DNA of 64,000 nt from Blattamonas nauphoetae (lineage: Eukaryota > Preaxostyla > Oxymonadida). Position 1 is the first letter of the stretch. Each line of letters starts with the position of its first letter. Below, piece after piece: positions 1-12,200 of the stretch. The stretch covers positions 1 through 64,000 of the forward strand of contig JARBJD010000380.1 in the NCBI GenBank assembly GCA_033064195.1, read 5' to 3'. The position numbers and the translations under genes are program-made. The notes below the pieces were generated by a model, which was not told where the DNA came from, did no database searches, and worked only from the letters and a program-made list of their open reading frames with translations.

Positions 1-1450
1 CTCGCCTCCCTCGCCCTCAGTCCACCTCCACTCGTCTGCCTTGTCCTCCACTCGCCTCCCTCGCCCTCCAGTCACACCTCCACTCGTCTGCCTTGTCCTC
101 CACTCGCCTCCCTCGCCCTCCAGTCCACTCCACTCGTCTCCTTGTCCTCCACTCGCCTCCACTCTTCCAGTCACCTCCACTCGTCTGCCTTGTCCTCCCA
201 CTCCTCCCACGCCCTCCAGTCCACCTCCACTCGTCTGCCTTGTCCTCCACTCCGCCTCCCTCGCCTCAGTCCTCCACTCTCGTCTGCCTTGTCCTCCACT
301 CCCGCCTCCCTCGCCTCCAGTCACCTCCACTCGTCTGCCTTGTCTCCACTCGCCTCCCTCGCCCTCCAGTCACCTCCACTCGTCTGCCTTGTCCTCCACT
401 CGCCTCCTTGTCCTCCTCGCCTCCCTCGCCCTCCAGTCACCTCTGCCTTGTCCTCCACTCGCCTCCCTCGCCCTCCAGTCACCTCCACTCGTCTGCCTTG
501 TCCTCCACTCGCCTCCCTCGCCCTCCAGTCACCTCCACTCGTCTGCCTTGTCCTCCACTCGCCTCCCTCGCCCTCCAGTCACTCCACTCGTCTGCCTTGT
601 CCTCCACTCGCCTCCCTCGCCCTCCAGTCACCTCCACTCGTCTGCCTTGTTTTCCACTCGCCTCCCTCGCCCTCCAGTCACCTCCACTCGTCTGCCTTGT
701 TTTCCACTCGCCTCCCTCGCCCTCCAGTCACCTCCACTCGTCTGCCTTGTCCTCCACTCGCCTCCCTCGCCCTCCAGTCACCTCCACTCGTCTGCCTTGT
801 CCTCCACTCGCCTCCCTTGTCCTCCACTCGCCTCCCTCGCCCTCCAGTCACCTCCACTCGTCTGCCTTGTCCTCCACTCGCCTCCCTCGCCCTCCAGTCA
901 CCTCCACTCGTCTGTCTTGTCCTCCACTCGCCTCCCTTGTCCTCCACTCGCCTCCCTCGCCCTCCAGTCACCTCCACTCGTCTGTCTTGTCCTCCACTCG
1001 CCTCCCTTGTCCTCCACTCGCCTCCCTCGCCCTCCAGTCACCTCCACTCGTCTGCCTTGTCCTCCACTCGCCTCCCTCGCCCTCCAGTCACCTCCACTCG
1101 TCTGCCTTGTCCTCCACTCGCCTCCCTTGTCCTCCACTCGCCTCCCTCGCCCTCCAGTCACCTCCACTCGTCTGCCTTGTCCTCCACTCGCCTCCCTCGC
1201 CCTCCAGTCACCTCCACTCGTCTGCCTTGTCCTCCACTCGCCTCCCTTGTCCTCCACTCGCCTCCCTCGCCCTCCAGTCACCTCCACTCGTCTGCCTTGT
1301 CCTCCACTCGTCTGCCTTGTCCTCCACTCGCCTCCCTCGCCCTCCAGTCACCTCCACTCGTCTGCCTTGTCCTCCACTCGCCCTCGCCCTCCAGTCACCT
1401 CCACTCGCCTCCCTTGTCCTCCACTCGCCTCCCTTGTCCTCCAGTCACCT
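1..1450. repeat. C-rich minisatellite made of 10-bp modules
   Basis: Tandem array whose commonest unit is 50 bp, made of five decamers in the order CCTCCACTCG, CCTCCCTCGC, CCTCCAGTCA, CCTCCACTCG, TCTGCCTTGT. From about 780 to 1290 an extra two-decamer block (CCTCCACTCG, CCTCCCTTGT) alternates with the 50-bp unit and gives a 120-bp higher-order period. The left part (1-470) is more degenerate, with small indels, and the right part is nearly uniform. The top strand is almost pure pyrimidine plus CG steps, so the bottom strand is G-rich. Because 50 is not a multiple of 3 and the unit lacks stops, all three plus frames stay open for about 500 codons. I regard those frames as an artefact of the repeat, not as genes. 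The array runs off the left edge. Confidence 0.95.
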
Positions 1451-1833
1451 CCCCGTCCTACCAATGTCCTCTCGTCATCACTCATTCTTCACTCATCCTC
1501 CTCATCCCTCAACTCCCCAAACATCCTTCCCAACCCCCACATTACTCTTCTCATTCATCCTCCACTACATCAATTTCATCTCTCTCAATCACCAGCCTTC
1601 TTATTTGACTCTTTATCCTATCCTTCTGGTCACCTCTCAACATCAATATTTTCTCTCAAAAAAACATAACTAGTGCAGTGAGGACGATAGTTGAGGCAAC
1701 ATCGCCCACCACAATAAGATCATCCCGTCAATTGTTTTTATCTCCATCTGACTAGACTTCTGGTGGGATGATTTTGAAAAAAAAAACACTCATGATCAGC
1801 TATTTGAGGTGTGAAAGAGTTATTTAAGAGAGA
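1451..1833. other. pyrimidine-rich tail of the minisatellite, then AT-rich spacer
   Basis: 1451-1670 is diverged C/T-rich sequence that continues the composition of the minisatellite without clear units. 1671-1833 is ordinary AT-rich DNA with an A-run near 1775. I see no gene here, apart from a possible decayed upstream part of the transposase that follows. Confidence 0.5.
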
Positions 1834-2366
1834 TTGGAAAAGTTGACAAAAAGAATGGCGACGGTTGGTTTCGATGTGTGCTCGAACTTTTCTATGATGT
1901 CAAAAATATTGACCCATCTCACATTATGTCCGACGAGTGGCGCGCTTATGCCACTCTTCACGAACATGGATATGAACATTCAACGGTCAACCATTCGGAA
2001 AATTTCGTCAATCCGCAAGACGGAACATGTACAAACACAGTTGAATGTCTCTGGTCGCATATGAGGAGATTTTTTCCAAGGAATGGGGTTCAAAGACGCT
2101 TTCTCGGAGCTTTTTTATCAACTTGGCTCGTCCAGAGGAATTTAGGACTCACCTTCGAGCAAGTTCTGCATGAAGTGGTTTTCACTAAGCCTTTCACTCC
2201 AACATCCACAGAACAAGAAGATTCTCTAGAGGATCCTCATGATCAGGATAAAGGGCCAGATCTAGATGAATTTGTACCAATCAACGATGACAGCGAAGAT
2301 TCATCATCTACCGGTGTATTGAATGAATCTGAGGTTGATGAGCTTGACAGTTTTTCGGATCTCTAA
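1834..2366 (+). mobile_element. Merlin / IS1595-type transposase fragment
   Basis: The frame running from about 1836 to the TAA at 2364-2366 carries the C-terminal half of an ISXO2/IS1595-like DDE transposase, the family called Merlin in eukaryotes. Visible signatures are SDEWRAY, holding the second catalytic Asp, then VNHSENFVNP, then NTVECLWSHMRRFF, holding the catalytic Glu in the family context. After the catalytic core comes an acidic tail of about 70 residues rich in Asp, Glu and Ser, which bacterial relatives do not have. The first catalytic Asp region is not present in an open frame upstream, and I found no terminal inverted repeats, so this is a truncated remnant. The family call rests on these motifs only. 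A longer gene with unseen introns is possible but less likely. Confidence 0.65.
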
Positions 2367-2855
2367 TCATTCACCCCATTTCCGAAGAAAGTCATCAGAT
2401 TATGTTTCGAAAAAGAGTAAAAGAAAGACTGTCTAATGGATAGAAAGTGAGGAAATTCTGTCCCGTCAAGTATCATGTTGCCCTGAATTCAGATTTAGTT
2501 GTTGAGTACACATAAGAAAGGTGAATTTATAGATTTCAAGCCTGATCGCGCATGAAATGGCCTTTCTAAGATCAGCACATTTTTGCACACTTTTTATTGC
2601 AAAACAAGTTCAAAGACAGGGAAAGGATGGAAAACAACAAAAAAAGAGGTCTCTATGTGAAACAATGGACAAAATACATCCCTTAAAGAGAAAAATTGAA
2701 AAAACGTGAGATTTCAGAGTTGATCGTGACAACTTCTATGTTTTTATGAAATTGAAAAAAGTTCAGAAATGATGTATTTAGGGATGATAAACGAAGAAAG
2801 ATAATTTTTTAGGAGAATTACTGCGTCAGTACGATTTTGTGACGCGAGGATTATT
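2367..2855. other. AT-rich spacer, nothing recognised
   Basis: About 490 bp with several A-runs and no open frame that resembles a protein on either strand. Confidence 0.5.
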
Positions 2856-3151
2856 TCATTGAGAACTGCACAGGTCACGAATGACATCATTAGGATAGAC
2901 TTGTGTGAAGCGTCTGATTTGATGAAGAAGAAAAAGTGCATTGCTTTCCATCTCTTCATCAAACGGATAGTCGTTCTCGATCAGTGTTACCAAAGATTGA
3001 AAGATGTCTGAAATATCTGAGATAAAGTCGAATTCTATTGGATCCCAATCCAGGAACGCTGATGAATCTGAACTATATATAATTTAGAGAATGGTGTACC
3101 AGACTGGGGTTGTTCAAATGAAGTGGAAGACAGAACGGTTGATTCCAACAT
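2856..3151 (-). CDS. short armadillo-like protein N-terminus, one 32-nt intron
   Basis: I do not recognise a named family. An ATG at 3151 opens exon 1 (3105-3151). A GT-AG intron of 32 nt (3073-3104) then joins in frame to exon 2 (2856-3072), giving 87 residues and a TGA. The protein begins with Ser-rich sequence, then a stretch like SAFLDWDPIEFDF, then a helix-rich part (IFQSLVTLIE, NALFLLHQIRRF). Acidic Asp/Glu/Trp openings followed by helices resemble the N-termini of the armadillo-like proteins elsewhere in this window. It is much shorter than such proteins, so it may be the surviving 5' part of a longer gene. It lies head to head with the large gene that starts 130 bp to its right. Confidence 0.4.
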
Positions 3152-3281
3152 TCGTTTCAATTGTCTGTACGAATAGTCGATTATAGGTTGGTGAATGAAA
3201 ACTGATTGGATATGAAATGGATTACAAGTTTGTGGACAGTCTTGACACAAACTCTGTCAGAAATGTGTGCACCCATAAACA

Positions 3282-6200
3282 ATGTTCAATCTCATCAATC
3301 AAGAGAGTTCCGAACATGAACGAGCTGTATTGAGGTCAATCCTGCATCCTCCTGTCTCAGAAGGTGATCCAAACCTCATTGAACAATTTCATGCTCTCCT
3401 TGCCTCAAGTTCCGATAATATCCATAGATCTCGAGGACGAACTATGTCTCGGCTTATTGTGCAGTTTTTCTCGCGTTTGCTTCGAACTTGTTCTCGATCT
3501 AACCTCTTTAGGGTATCAATACCATGTCACTCGTGAAGAACGAATCCAAATGCTATCCGGACTTGGGCCATCTCTCCTCTCCTTTGTATTCTCTGATAAC
3601 TCGTTTCATGTCTCTCTATTGCTTCAATCTTCAGGCGTCCAGCTTTTCCCGCAGTCCTCACCTTGTTCAGTCTATAAAGATGAAGATCTTCAAGTCCTTG
3701 TTCATACCTCTGGGCAATGTTCTCAAGCAATTGCTTCCGTGTTTGAAGATCCTATAAACACAGATACATTATCGTACCTCGACAGATTGTGCATGTTGTC
3801 ACCCATTGTTCAAAATAGCGAACTGACAGATTCTTTGAACTCACTGATCGATTTATACTTTGATGTTTTCATTTCTGGTGAAGAAGGTGATAACGGACCA
3901 ATCTTCGAAGGCACGACAATCCTCGGGCATATTCTAACCCGTGAGTTTCTCGCATGCACAATCCTTGGCTTATCGCCTCAAGTTCAGGAGCATCTCATTT
4001 CTCGTGTCAAGCAAAGTGAGCAAATGCATCTGCTTTCGAACACTGAGAGTCCAAATCACAGAGACGATCAATCATTTCTCACCGGATTCATCTCGGTTTC
4101 AGAGCTTCACACTGTGTGCGTTGATTTCATTCATGTTTCTTTTTCAGGATCCAATTGCACGAATTGAGGCAATCATGAAGCATGCAATGACCATTGACAA
4201 TAAATTGATCCTCCAGTCTGTCCACCAATCTGTGATGAAATTTCTGAATGGTTTGAATGGAATCATAAGTAATTTTCAAGTATTTTGGTTATTTCAGTTC
4301 ATCCAGACACACTCCCGCAATTTTTGGCCAACAAAACAATCATCAACTTTGACAAGCTTGTGTCGGATAATGATTCAGTCTCCATACCAATGAGTGATCT
4401 CCTCCTTTCTTCGTCATCTCCCATTGCATCCGAACTGCTGACAACTCAATTTAAGATCATTCAAGGGAAAGGATTCCTTCTCTCTAATTATCAATTTGAT
4501 TCTCACACGAAAGATGTGCTCTTTCGAATTGTGGAAGAAAAACCTGATCTTCTCCCATTCATCGTCGACAACCCTCTATCTCTCCTCGAGCCTATGCACA
4601 GTCTGCTCCAATCAACTGTTCGAGTCCATCAACCTCTCGGGACAACTCCAAGATGTCTGAGCTTTGGAACGGACACAAACAGATGGACAACGCTTGTGAG
4701 ACTTCTATCAACAACAATACAGGGGCAGGCCAATTCGGAAGACATGGACTCTTTCTTCAACCATTTTCTGGATGTGCTTGTCATGTGCGCGGCGAGTACA
4801 GATGACAGTTTGTCGGAAACAGCAATTTCAGCACTTTCGGCCAACAGTGGACTCAGTTTGGAACAAACAAAAGCGATTCTCTTCGACACACCGACAACAT
4901 TCCCTCTCCTCCAAGATTGGCCATTCCAAGAGCCAGATCCAACCAAAACAGTGAGAGAAGTGAAAGGACACTCCGTTTGCATTGATGTCGCAGATTCCCT
5001 CCTCAGAAGAATCGAATCCGACTTGTCTGAAACACACAATTCCACCCAGCCAGAGGACGTTAATCCGTCGATCCTTGTCCTCGACAGTTTGGTGACCGTC
5101 TTCAACATTGTGGACTCTTCTGTCTCACCACGCTTCTCGTTCTTCTCCCCAGACCTGTGCCCAACTGAGCCACGGGCATCAATGTGGACAGACTCCAACT
5201 GCATTGAGCCTCTTCGTCACTTCACGTCTCGTATCGTGAACAACTCTGTGCTCAAGCTGCCCATGAAAAGCTCCGAACAAGTCGAGATGAAGATGTTGCC
5301 ATTTGTCACCACTCTGCTACATCTCTTCCCATTCCAAGACGAAGACCAGAAGACGACAATCTTCACCGCCGTCAAGTCCCTCATCAGCATGGACAAGCCT
5401 CTCTTCGAAAGCAAACCACAACTTATTCGCAGATTGTTGCTGGATCTTGGGCTGGCAGAGTCATATCGCACTCCCATCTCTCTCATCACATGTGTCGGAA
5501 GTGTGGTTGGTATCCCGTCACGTTTACTGCTCGGATCTAACCTGCCACAACGAAGAACAACTAGCGATGAACTCGCTGTGGAGCTCCAGGTGGAGTTTGA
5601 CAGTTGTAGTGATGATGAAGATCATTGGCTGGCGTTCACCAAGTTGTGTGCTGTGAATGACCTCACTTCGGCACAGACCAACACCATGTTGATGAAAGCG
5701 AAGAATGACCTCCAAACTCTTCTTGTCCTGTCAGCTCCATCAATCCGACGAAATCGTGATCCTGTTTACCCCACACTGAACAGCGCAAACTATGCTCTCC
5801 TCCTTAAACTGGCCGAACGGAGTGATAATCTGGAATTGGTGTCTGCTGCGTGGAAGTGGATCGCTGGTGAAACAAGAATGCCACAAAAATCGGTGCTGAT
5901 AGGAAGTGTGGTGGGAGTGATGGAACCAAACAGGAAGATGACCGCTCTAATTCTGAGAAAATTGGAGGAGATGTGCGCTCGACAGAGGGAGGGATTGAAG
6001 GATGGTCAAGTCGCCAAACGGAACAACTTAGCAACGTCTCTTCTACACTCGTGTCTGTCGATCCTTCACGATCAGATGAGCTGGACACCACTTGATCCAT
6101 CTCCATTCATCCCTGTTCTTTCGTCTCTCGCTCTCACATCGGATGTCGACCTCCTCACATCTCTATACCCTGTCTTCGAAGAAATCAGACTCAAAACTGA

Positions 6201-7800
6201 GAATTCTCCAACGCCCTTCTCCATCTCAACCTTCACCGTGTCCTTCACTCCTGACGCAAGCACTCCAACACGACAAACCTCACTTCTCTCGGTCTTTGCT
6301 TCCTCTATCCTTTCCTACTCTCTCAACAAAACAACGTCCAGGAACAAAGGATTTTTGATGGGATCTTGGACAATCGATGGTCTTAAGGACTTCGAAGAGA
6401 TATTTCAAAAGAAAAGCGCAGATGGCTGGACACAGTTCATCAACTGTGTGATTGATATTGCATGTGATTTGATCAAAGATTTTTCAACACGCAGCTGCTC
6501 AAATCTCCCCACACGCCCTCTCCTTCTCTACTCGTCGTTCACAGGAAACACGGAAACACCCTTCCCTACCCTCATCTGGAAATCCATCACCTCTCTTTTG
6601 AAGCCATCATTGGGCATCGTCCCATTTGACACTCTTCTTCAGTTAACTCACTCGCTCACTTGCTTGGCATCAGTGACTCTCAGAGCGATGCCAGACTGGG
6701 AAGAACAACGGCATCAAACATTTCTTTCTTCCCGGATCGGTCCTTTCGCAGGCATCCACAATTCACTTTGTTTCTCTTCCATCGCTGACATCAACACCCA
6801 TCCTTCTCTCCTCTCTCTCCTCCGTGCTTTGACAATTCTCTGCACTCGCCACGAACGCATCCTTTCTGATAGTCTTGATGACATTCTTCCGAAACAGCAT
6901 CACAATGAGCCTCGTGACACGCTCCTCCATCAACGACAAACTGTATCTCATTCGAGGCTGACATTGTTACCGATTGTTCTTTTGTATTTAGAGGAGGGAG
7001 TTGAGGATCAATGTGAAAAGGGGATGTCGATGTCGTTTTGGAAGTTTTGTTGTGCAATGGGAACGAATACACCAACCAACGTGCCATTCACGCGACAAAA
7101 CAATCGACTCAATCCTCCCATTCCCGGGTTCAGAGGCCTCAATCTGCGGCATCAGAACCATCACGTTCCACCACGTCTCACAGCCATGTTTGGAGGAAGG
7201 GGCCGAGATGAGGGAGGTGGAAGAAACGGAGAGACTATTCTTGGTCGACATGGAGTTGGGATCCAGTCTGGGCCAGGACAACCGACAATCGGGTTCAGGA
7301 ACGCTCGAACTGGACAGGAGGTTGGTCGGAGAACGACAGGCACAGTCCGAATGGGAGGATTAAACTTATTCCCTCGTGCATCTGGACAAATAGGGCGGGT
7401 TGGGGGCAGTGATGAAACAAACCAGACAGATATACCTCCGACGGCACGGATTCCACCCAGTCTTGGGAAGCCAAGATTCAATTTTTTCAAGGATCCACCA
7501 GACGAGATGATGGGACAGACTGACAGTGGAAACTCAGGTCGGCCATTCGTTTTGCAGAGTGGAGGAACACAACCTCAAACTCTGTCCGGATTTGGTGGAA
7601 GGATGATTGACAGAAACGAGGTGATTACACTCGGAGATGCATCCAATCTGTCATCTGGGCATGTACCATCCTTCTCGTTATTCGCACCAAATCAACCACA
7701 AAGGTCTGGAGATGTCACATCCAATACGTCTTCTGGGAACGAAACTGCCCTCTCTTCATGGAATCAGAATCAGGATGAGAAAAACTCTGATTCTGATTAG
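3282..7800 (+). CDS. large helical-repeat (armadillo/HEAT-like) protein
   Basis: No named family recognised. Reading frames join across three GT-AG introns: 3409-3427 (19 nt), 4114-4147 (34 nt) and 4269-4297 (29 nt). The four exons sum to 4437 nt, an intact 1478-residue protein ending in TAG. The ATG at 3282 opens a frame that matches the following exon only if the 19-nt intron is removed. The first 1200 or so residues are leucine/serine-rich alternating helices with no catalytic motif, as in armadillo or HEAT solenoids. The last 250 are low complexity: Gly/Arg/Asn-rich with several RGR, GGR and FGG motifs (about 7170-7350), then a Ser/Asn/Gln-rich tail. Such a tail suggests RNA binding or a condensate role, which is only inference. 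The 19-nt intron is the weakest part; without it the start would be uncertain. Confidence 0.6.
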
Positions 7801-9249
7801 TTCTCCTTCACTCCATTGTTCGTTTTTCTGAACGTTCCGCTTATCTTTACCGTGTTACTCCTTTTTTGTTGAAAAAGAAGACATGTTGCTTGATCGTGAC
7901 TCTTCTGGTTGGAGAATTTCCGTCCATGACTGATTGACTCCGCATGGAACTATCGATCTGTCAATTCTCCCATCTGCGACATCGATGATTGTTTTTTCTG
8001 TTATCATTCGTTTTCAGGAAGGTGAGGTTTGGTGTGGAAATAATGAAGGAGGATGATGTGGAGGGCTTCGTTATTCGAGGGTGGATGGAATGTCAAACCT
8101 AAGATGACAATTATCCCTTCCTATATCCCTTTAACAGTAGAACAAATGGATCAAGACGAATGAAAAATAGATGAACAGTGTGATGAGGAAGAAGAAAGAT
8201 GAGATATCTCAAAATTACAGAGATATTCAACAGTTGATTTTTGAGTTGATGTGCTCGAAAAATCAAGATCTACTCGTACGTTTTTCAAATAAGTTACCCA
8301 GATGTATTAATTTCCGATCTTCTACACATTACTTCTGAATATATATCTGTAAAAAATCGATTGCAGGAGATTGAAATCACTTTTTTTCCTCGATCCAGTT
8401 CAGGAGATAGTTCTTTTTCTAGGTCATCAAATTTCATCATATCCTCTTCAAAACGATTGAATATTGTTTTCAAGATTTTTCAGAACGTTTCGACACCTTG
8501 GATTCATGATATTGAGGAAACTGGACTCTTTCCAGTACTCGATGATATATCCAACTACAACTATCAATGATCAATGAATTGATCTGACGATTCCATTTTC
8601 GGGGAATGTTCAAAATTTTGGTCTTTGAAAATGCTCCGTTAAGAAAAGGATTTTCTGCAGGTGACCTCAACTTCGGTGACTTTTTGGTTTTCTGCAGAAT
8701 CTCATCAAAAACCGCAGAAAATCAGAAAGTGTGAATCACAGGAGAAGATATCACGAATATGACAACCAGTACAATCAGAACATGATGCATATCATGTTTG
8801 AGAGAACAAACTTTCCACTTCCCGTTGAAGAGGGGTATGGCGGAGAAATTTTGACCATGATGACAAAATATCAGATGCTCATGGAACTGAAAGACTGGGG
8901 ACAATACGATGTTTGTGCATGATGAGATGGGTGAAAGAAAGTTTTGATTCGGATATGGATCTTTGGAGGTGATGGAAACCAGGAAATATGAGGAGAGTGC
9001 AGTGGGATAGATTTTTGACCGATCCAAACACATCTTGGCAACTTTTTCCCGACCAGTCATCCTGTTCTGCGATTGCCCCTAATCTCCATGCTTTTTTACC
9101 ATTTCATGATAAAAATGTGTGTAATGAAATTGTACAGAAAGATGTAGATACGAAATTGTCAATAATATCAAGATAGGCTATCCAGGGGGAGCATAATGAT
9201 AAAATCTGAACACATTGTGATGGGAACAGAATCTCCCAAGGGTACGGAA
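7801..9249. other. 1.4-kb intergenic region, no gene seen
   Basis: AT-rich DNA between the 3' ends of two convergent genes. Short open frames on both strands (for example around 8361-8670 and 8722-9060) have no coherent protein character and no intron-linked partners. I see no repeat or RNA gene. Confidence 0.5.
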
Positions 9250-12200
9250 TTAGAACTTCCGAGACGAGGACCATTTTGGGATCCCGATATCTCTTGGAAG
9301 GAGGAGATTCAAGGCGTTCGCGTTCTGAGTGTCGTTCCCGACCTGTGCTGGAGCTGTGCCTGTGCTTTCTCCCTCCTCCTCCTCCTCTGCCACGCTCAGG
9401 TCGGTGCCCAAAGCAAGAGTCTGTGATGCTTCGAGGTTGTCTGAGCCTGTTGGAGAAGCAGAGACGGCGGTTTCCTGCTCGCTCCTCGTCTGTGTGAGAG
9501 TCGACGACGGTTGCACGAACAGTCCCGTCGCCTGTGCGTTTGAAGTGTTCCTAAATATTGGGGGGCTGGCAAACGATGGGAAGCGCAGAGAACTTTGGTC
9601 GAGGAGCTGGTCGGTGCTGACTTCGTCTGCAGACAGGACCGGATAGGTGCTTTCTGCTTCGCTGTCGTTCGACGATTCCTGACGCTTCACTTTTCGGATC
9701 GGCTCGTTCTCGTCACTTGCCATCTCATTGTCATTTCTGGACAAATCGCCGGGAGAGAAGAGTGGCTCGTTGTCTTCTGAGCAAGAAGAGTCTTCTGAGC
9801 TCGAAGAGTCTTCCGAACTCGAGTCATCTTCAGCAGAGACGGGTCCGACGATCTCGGTTGAGGTCCTTATCGTGGGATTTTGCTTTTTCTCGCCGTCTTT
9901 CACTCGCAGGCGGTTTCTGCGGTTAGACGCCCAGTTCAGGACTTGCATTGCATTGAGACCAGTCATCTCCATCAATCCACGTTTCTCCTTTTTGGACGTG
10001 AACACTCGCTTTGATACTTTGCTCATCGCACGCCTCGCTTTCAGCCAGCTCATCAACACGTTGAACACCCACTCCTCGTATCTTCCATTCCATCGTGTCT
10101 TCCCACCCATCTCATCCAGCGACCCGCACTGGCACGTCCACACTCCGTGGTCAATCCGGCAGCAGTGTGCGCAGTGGGGCTTCCGAGTCTTCATCCCCAT
10201 TTCGAAGGCGGGTTCGGTGAAGCTTGGAGGGAAGCAGGCGAGTCTCTTTCTGAAGTCATTCGCCACTTCGCTGAAGCAGTTTGCTTCGATCCACGCCAGC
10301 GTCCTTCCGCACTTGTTGCACGATCCGCGTCGGACGCTGATGGCTGTCGACACGTCGGTCAGAATCACTCGGACACTTCGGATGCCGCCAGGGAAGCCCA
10401 TTGTTGTCGCTGTTTCGGTGACGAACAGCAGTTCTTGTTCCAACTGCCCCATCGCACACGATCGATGCTCAGTGTTGATGACATGTTCTCTCAGGCTGTC
10501 CAATTCAGCGAAGTCGGCGTCGCTCCATCTGCCACAGTCGAATGCACGTGCTGGCCGCTCTCTTCGCATCTCGACGACGAGTGTGCTTCCCTCCATCTTC
10601 CGCACCACCTCCGCTCCCGGCATGTCGCGCGGGTGGCTCTGAGGCAGGCTCGCCTTCGCTATTCGCTGCTGCTCGCTCAGTTCGGCCACTTCCTGCGAGA
10701 ACGAGAACTGGCGCCCAGATCGAATATCGTCCCATCCGATCCACACTGTCACTGCGTCGGGTGTCGGTGCTGTTGTGCTGTCTGTGCTCGCTGACTCTTC
10801 GGCGGGTGTGGAAGGGTTCGCAGCTTGGAAGGGTGTTCCTGCTGTGTTGGAGGAGGACGAGAGCGACGATGTTTTCTTTGTCTGCGCCTTCTTCCCGCGT
10901 GTCTTCGGCTTCGAGTTGCTGTTCGAGTCTTCCGGGTGGATGGTCGCACACGTCGGCGCTTTCTCGGACTGCTGTCGGACAATAATCATGCCGTCTGGCT
11001 CAGTCACTCCGTCCACGCTCATCGTCGGAAGGTCCTCGTGCATCGTCACACTTCGGTCCAGCGAGTGTGCTCTTCGCGCCATCATCTCTCTGCAGATCGC
11101 TTCCATCGCATCCACATCTCGTCTTTGCTGTTCCGTCAGTCTGAACGACGCTGGTCCTGCTTGTTTCATCGCGTTCGTCTCAGGACCCTTCCGTGGTGAG
11201 TGTGGGACCAGAGAGCTTGGACGAGACTTTGCTGGCTTCGAGTTGGATGATGGGCTGGACTGTTCGGAAATGGGTCGGTCAGTCTGAGCCCGCACAGAAT
11301 GACGCTGGGGAAAGATTCCACTGTGGACTGCAGGGATCTTGCGAGAGCACAACAGGGCTGGCCTTGTTCGGGTTTGCAGAGTAGGCCTCCCAGCATCATT
11401 CATGTTCGTAGTGGCGCAAATTGGATGATCTTTAGCTTGAGGAAGAGTTGGTTGAAAGGAATGTGTCTTGTAGCTGTGAGATTGAGCGGACGCGGATGTC
11501 TGGGTGAAGATTGTTGGAATGGTTTGATTGACCGGATTAGAATGAAGTGGAGGCTCAAAACCAACATATACTGAGCTGTTTGGCTGATCTACAGGGGCTT
11601 TAGTCAGACCAGACGAGGTCAAGATTGGTCTGTGAGCTGGCTCCTTGACAATCGTTTCATTCACGTTTTCATCGAGACTAACAGAGTTGGGTGTTTCCAT
11701 CGTGAGGATTGGGGAATTTTGAGACAAGGAAGGAACAGGAAAGTTACTTCCTCTGATCCCCGATCGAGGTTTGAGGTCGGGAAGGAGATGACGCTTTCTC
11801 GATGAGTCATAGCCCCAGTTCTGTGACTTCCCGATGGTTTTCACGACTCCTTGCTCAACGGTATCGAATATAGTTGGAGTAATATGCTGTGGAGTCGTTT
11901 GGTTCAGTTCTTGAGGAGGTGTTGGTAGCGTTAAATTGATGAGTGGTTCAGCTTCAGAATCATCATCTCCTTCCAAAATCTGAACTTTTTTTGGACTAAT
12001 TATGTCGTTTTGGTCACCTTCTGAGAGATCCACCTCAGTTTCAGCTTGCTCAATCGGATCAGAACTTAAGATAGGGGGAGAGTCGCGATCGTCAGATAAA
12101 GCTCCGAGAGAGAAGTTTTGGCGAGAATTAGAATCAAAAACATGTTTTGGATCACCTTCATGGTTTGAGGGGGAAGGGTTGTGTCCAGGTGGGATGAGGG

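Noticed and set aside
41-1673. Three overlapping 490-540-codon plus frames and long minus frames in the first 1.7 kb
   Set aside because: They arise because the minisatellite unit has no stop and is not a multiple of three. The peptides are simple permutations of the repeat.
4629-5204. 191-codon minus frame inside the large armadillo-like gene
   Set aside because: Antisense of a continuous 1171-codon frame with consistent introns.
10147-10794. Plus-strand frames of 215 and 304 codons within 9.7-10.8 kb
   Set aside because: Antisense of the homeodomain gene; their length follows from that gene's higher G+C content.
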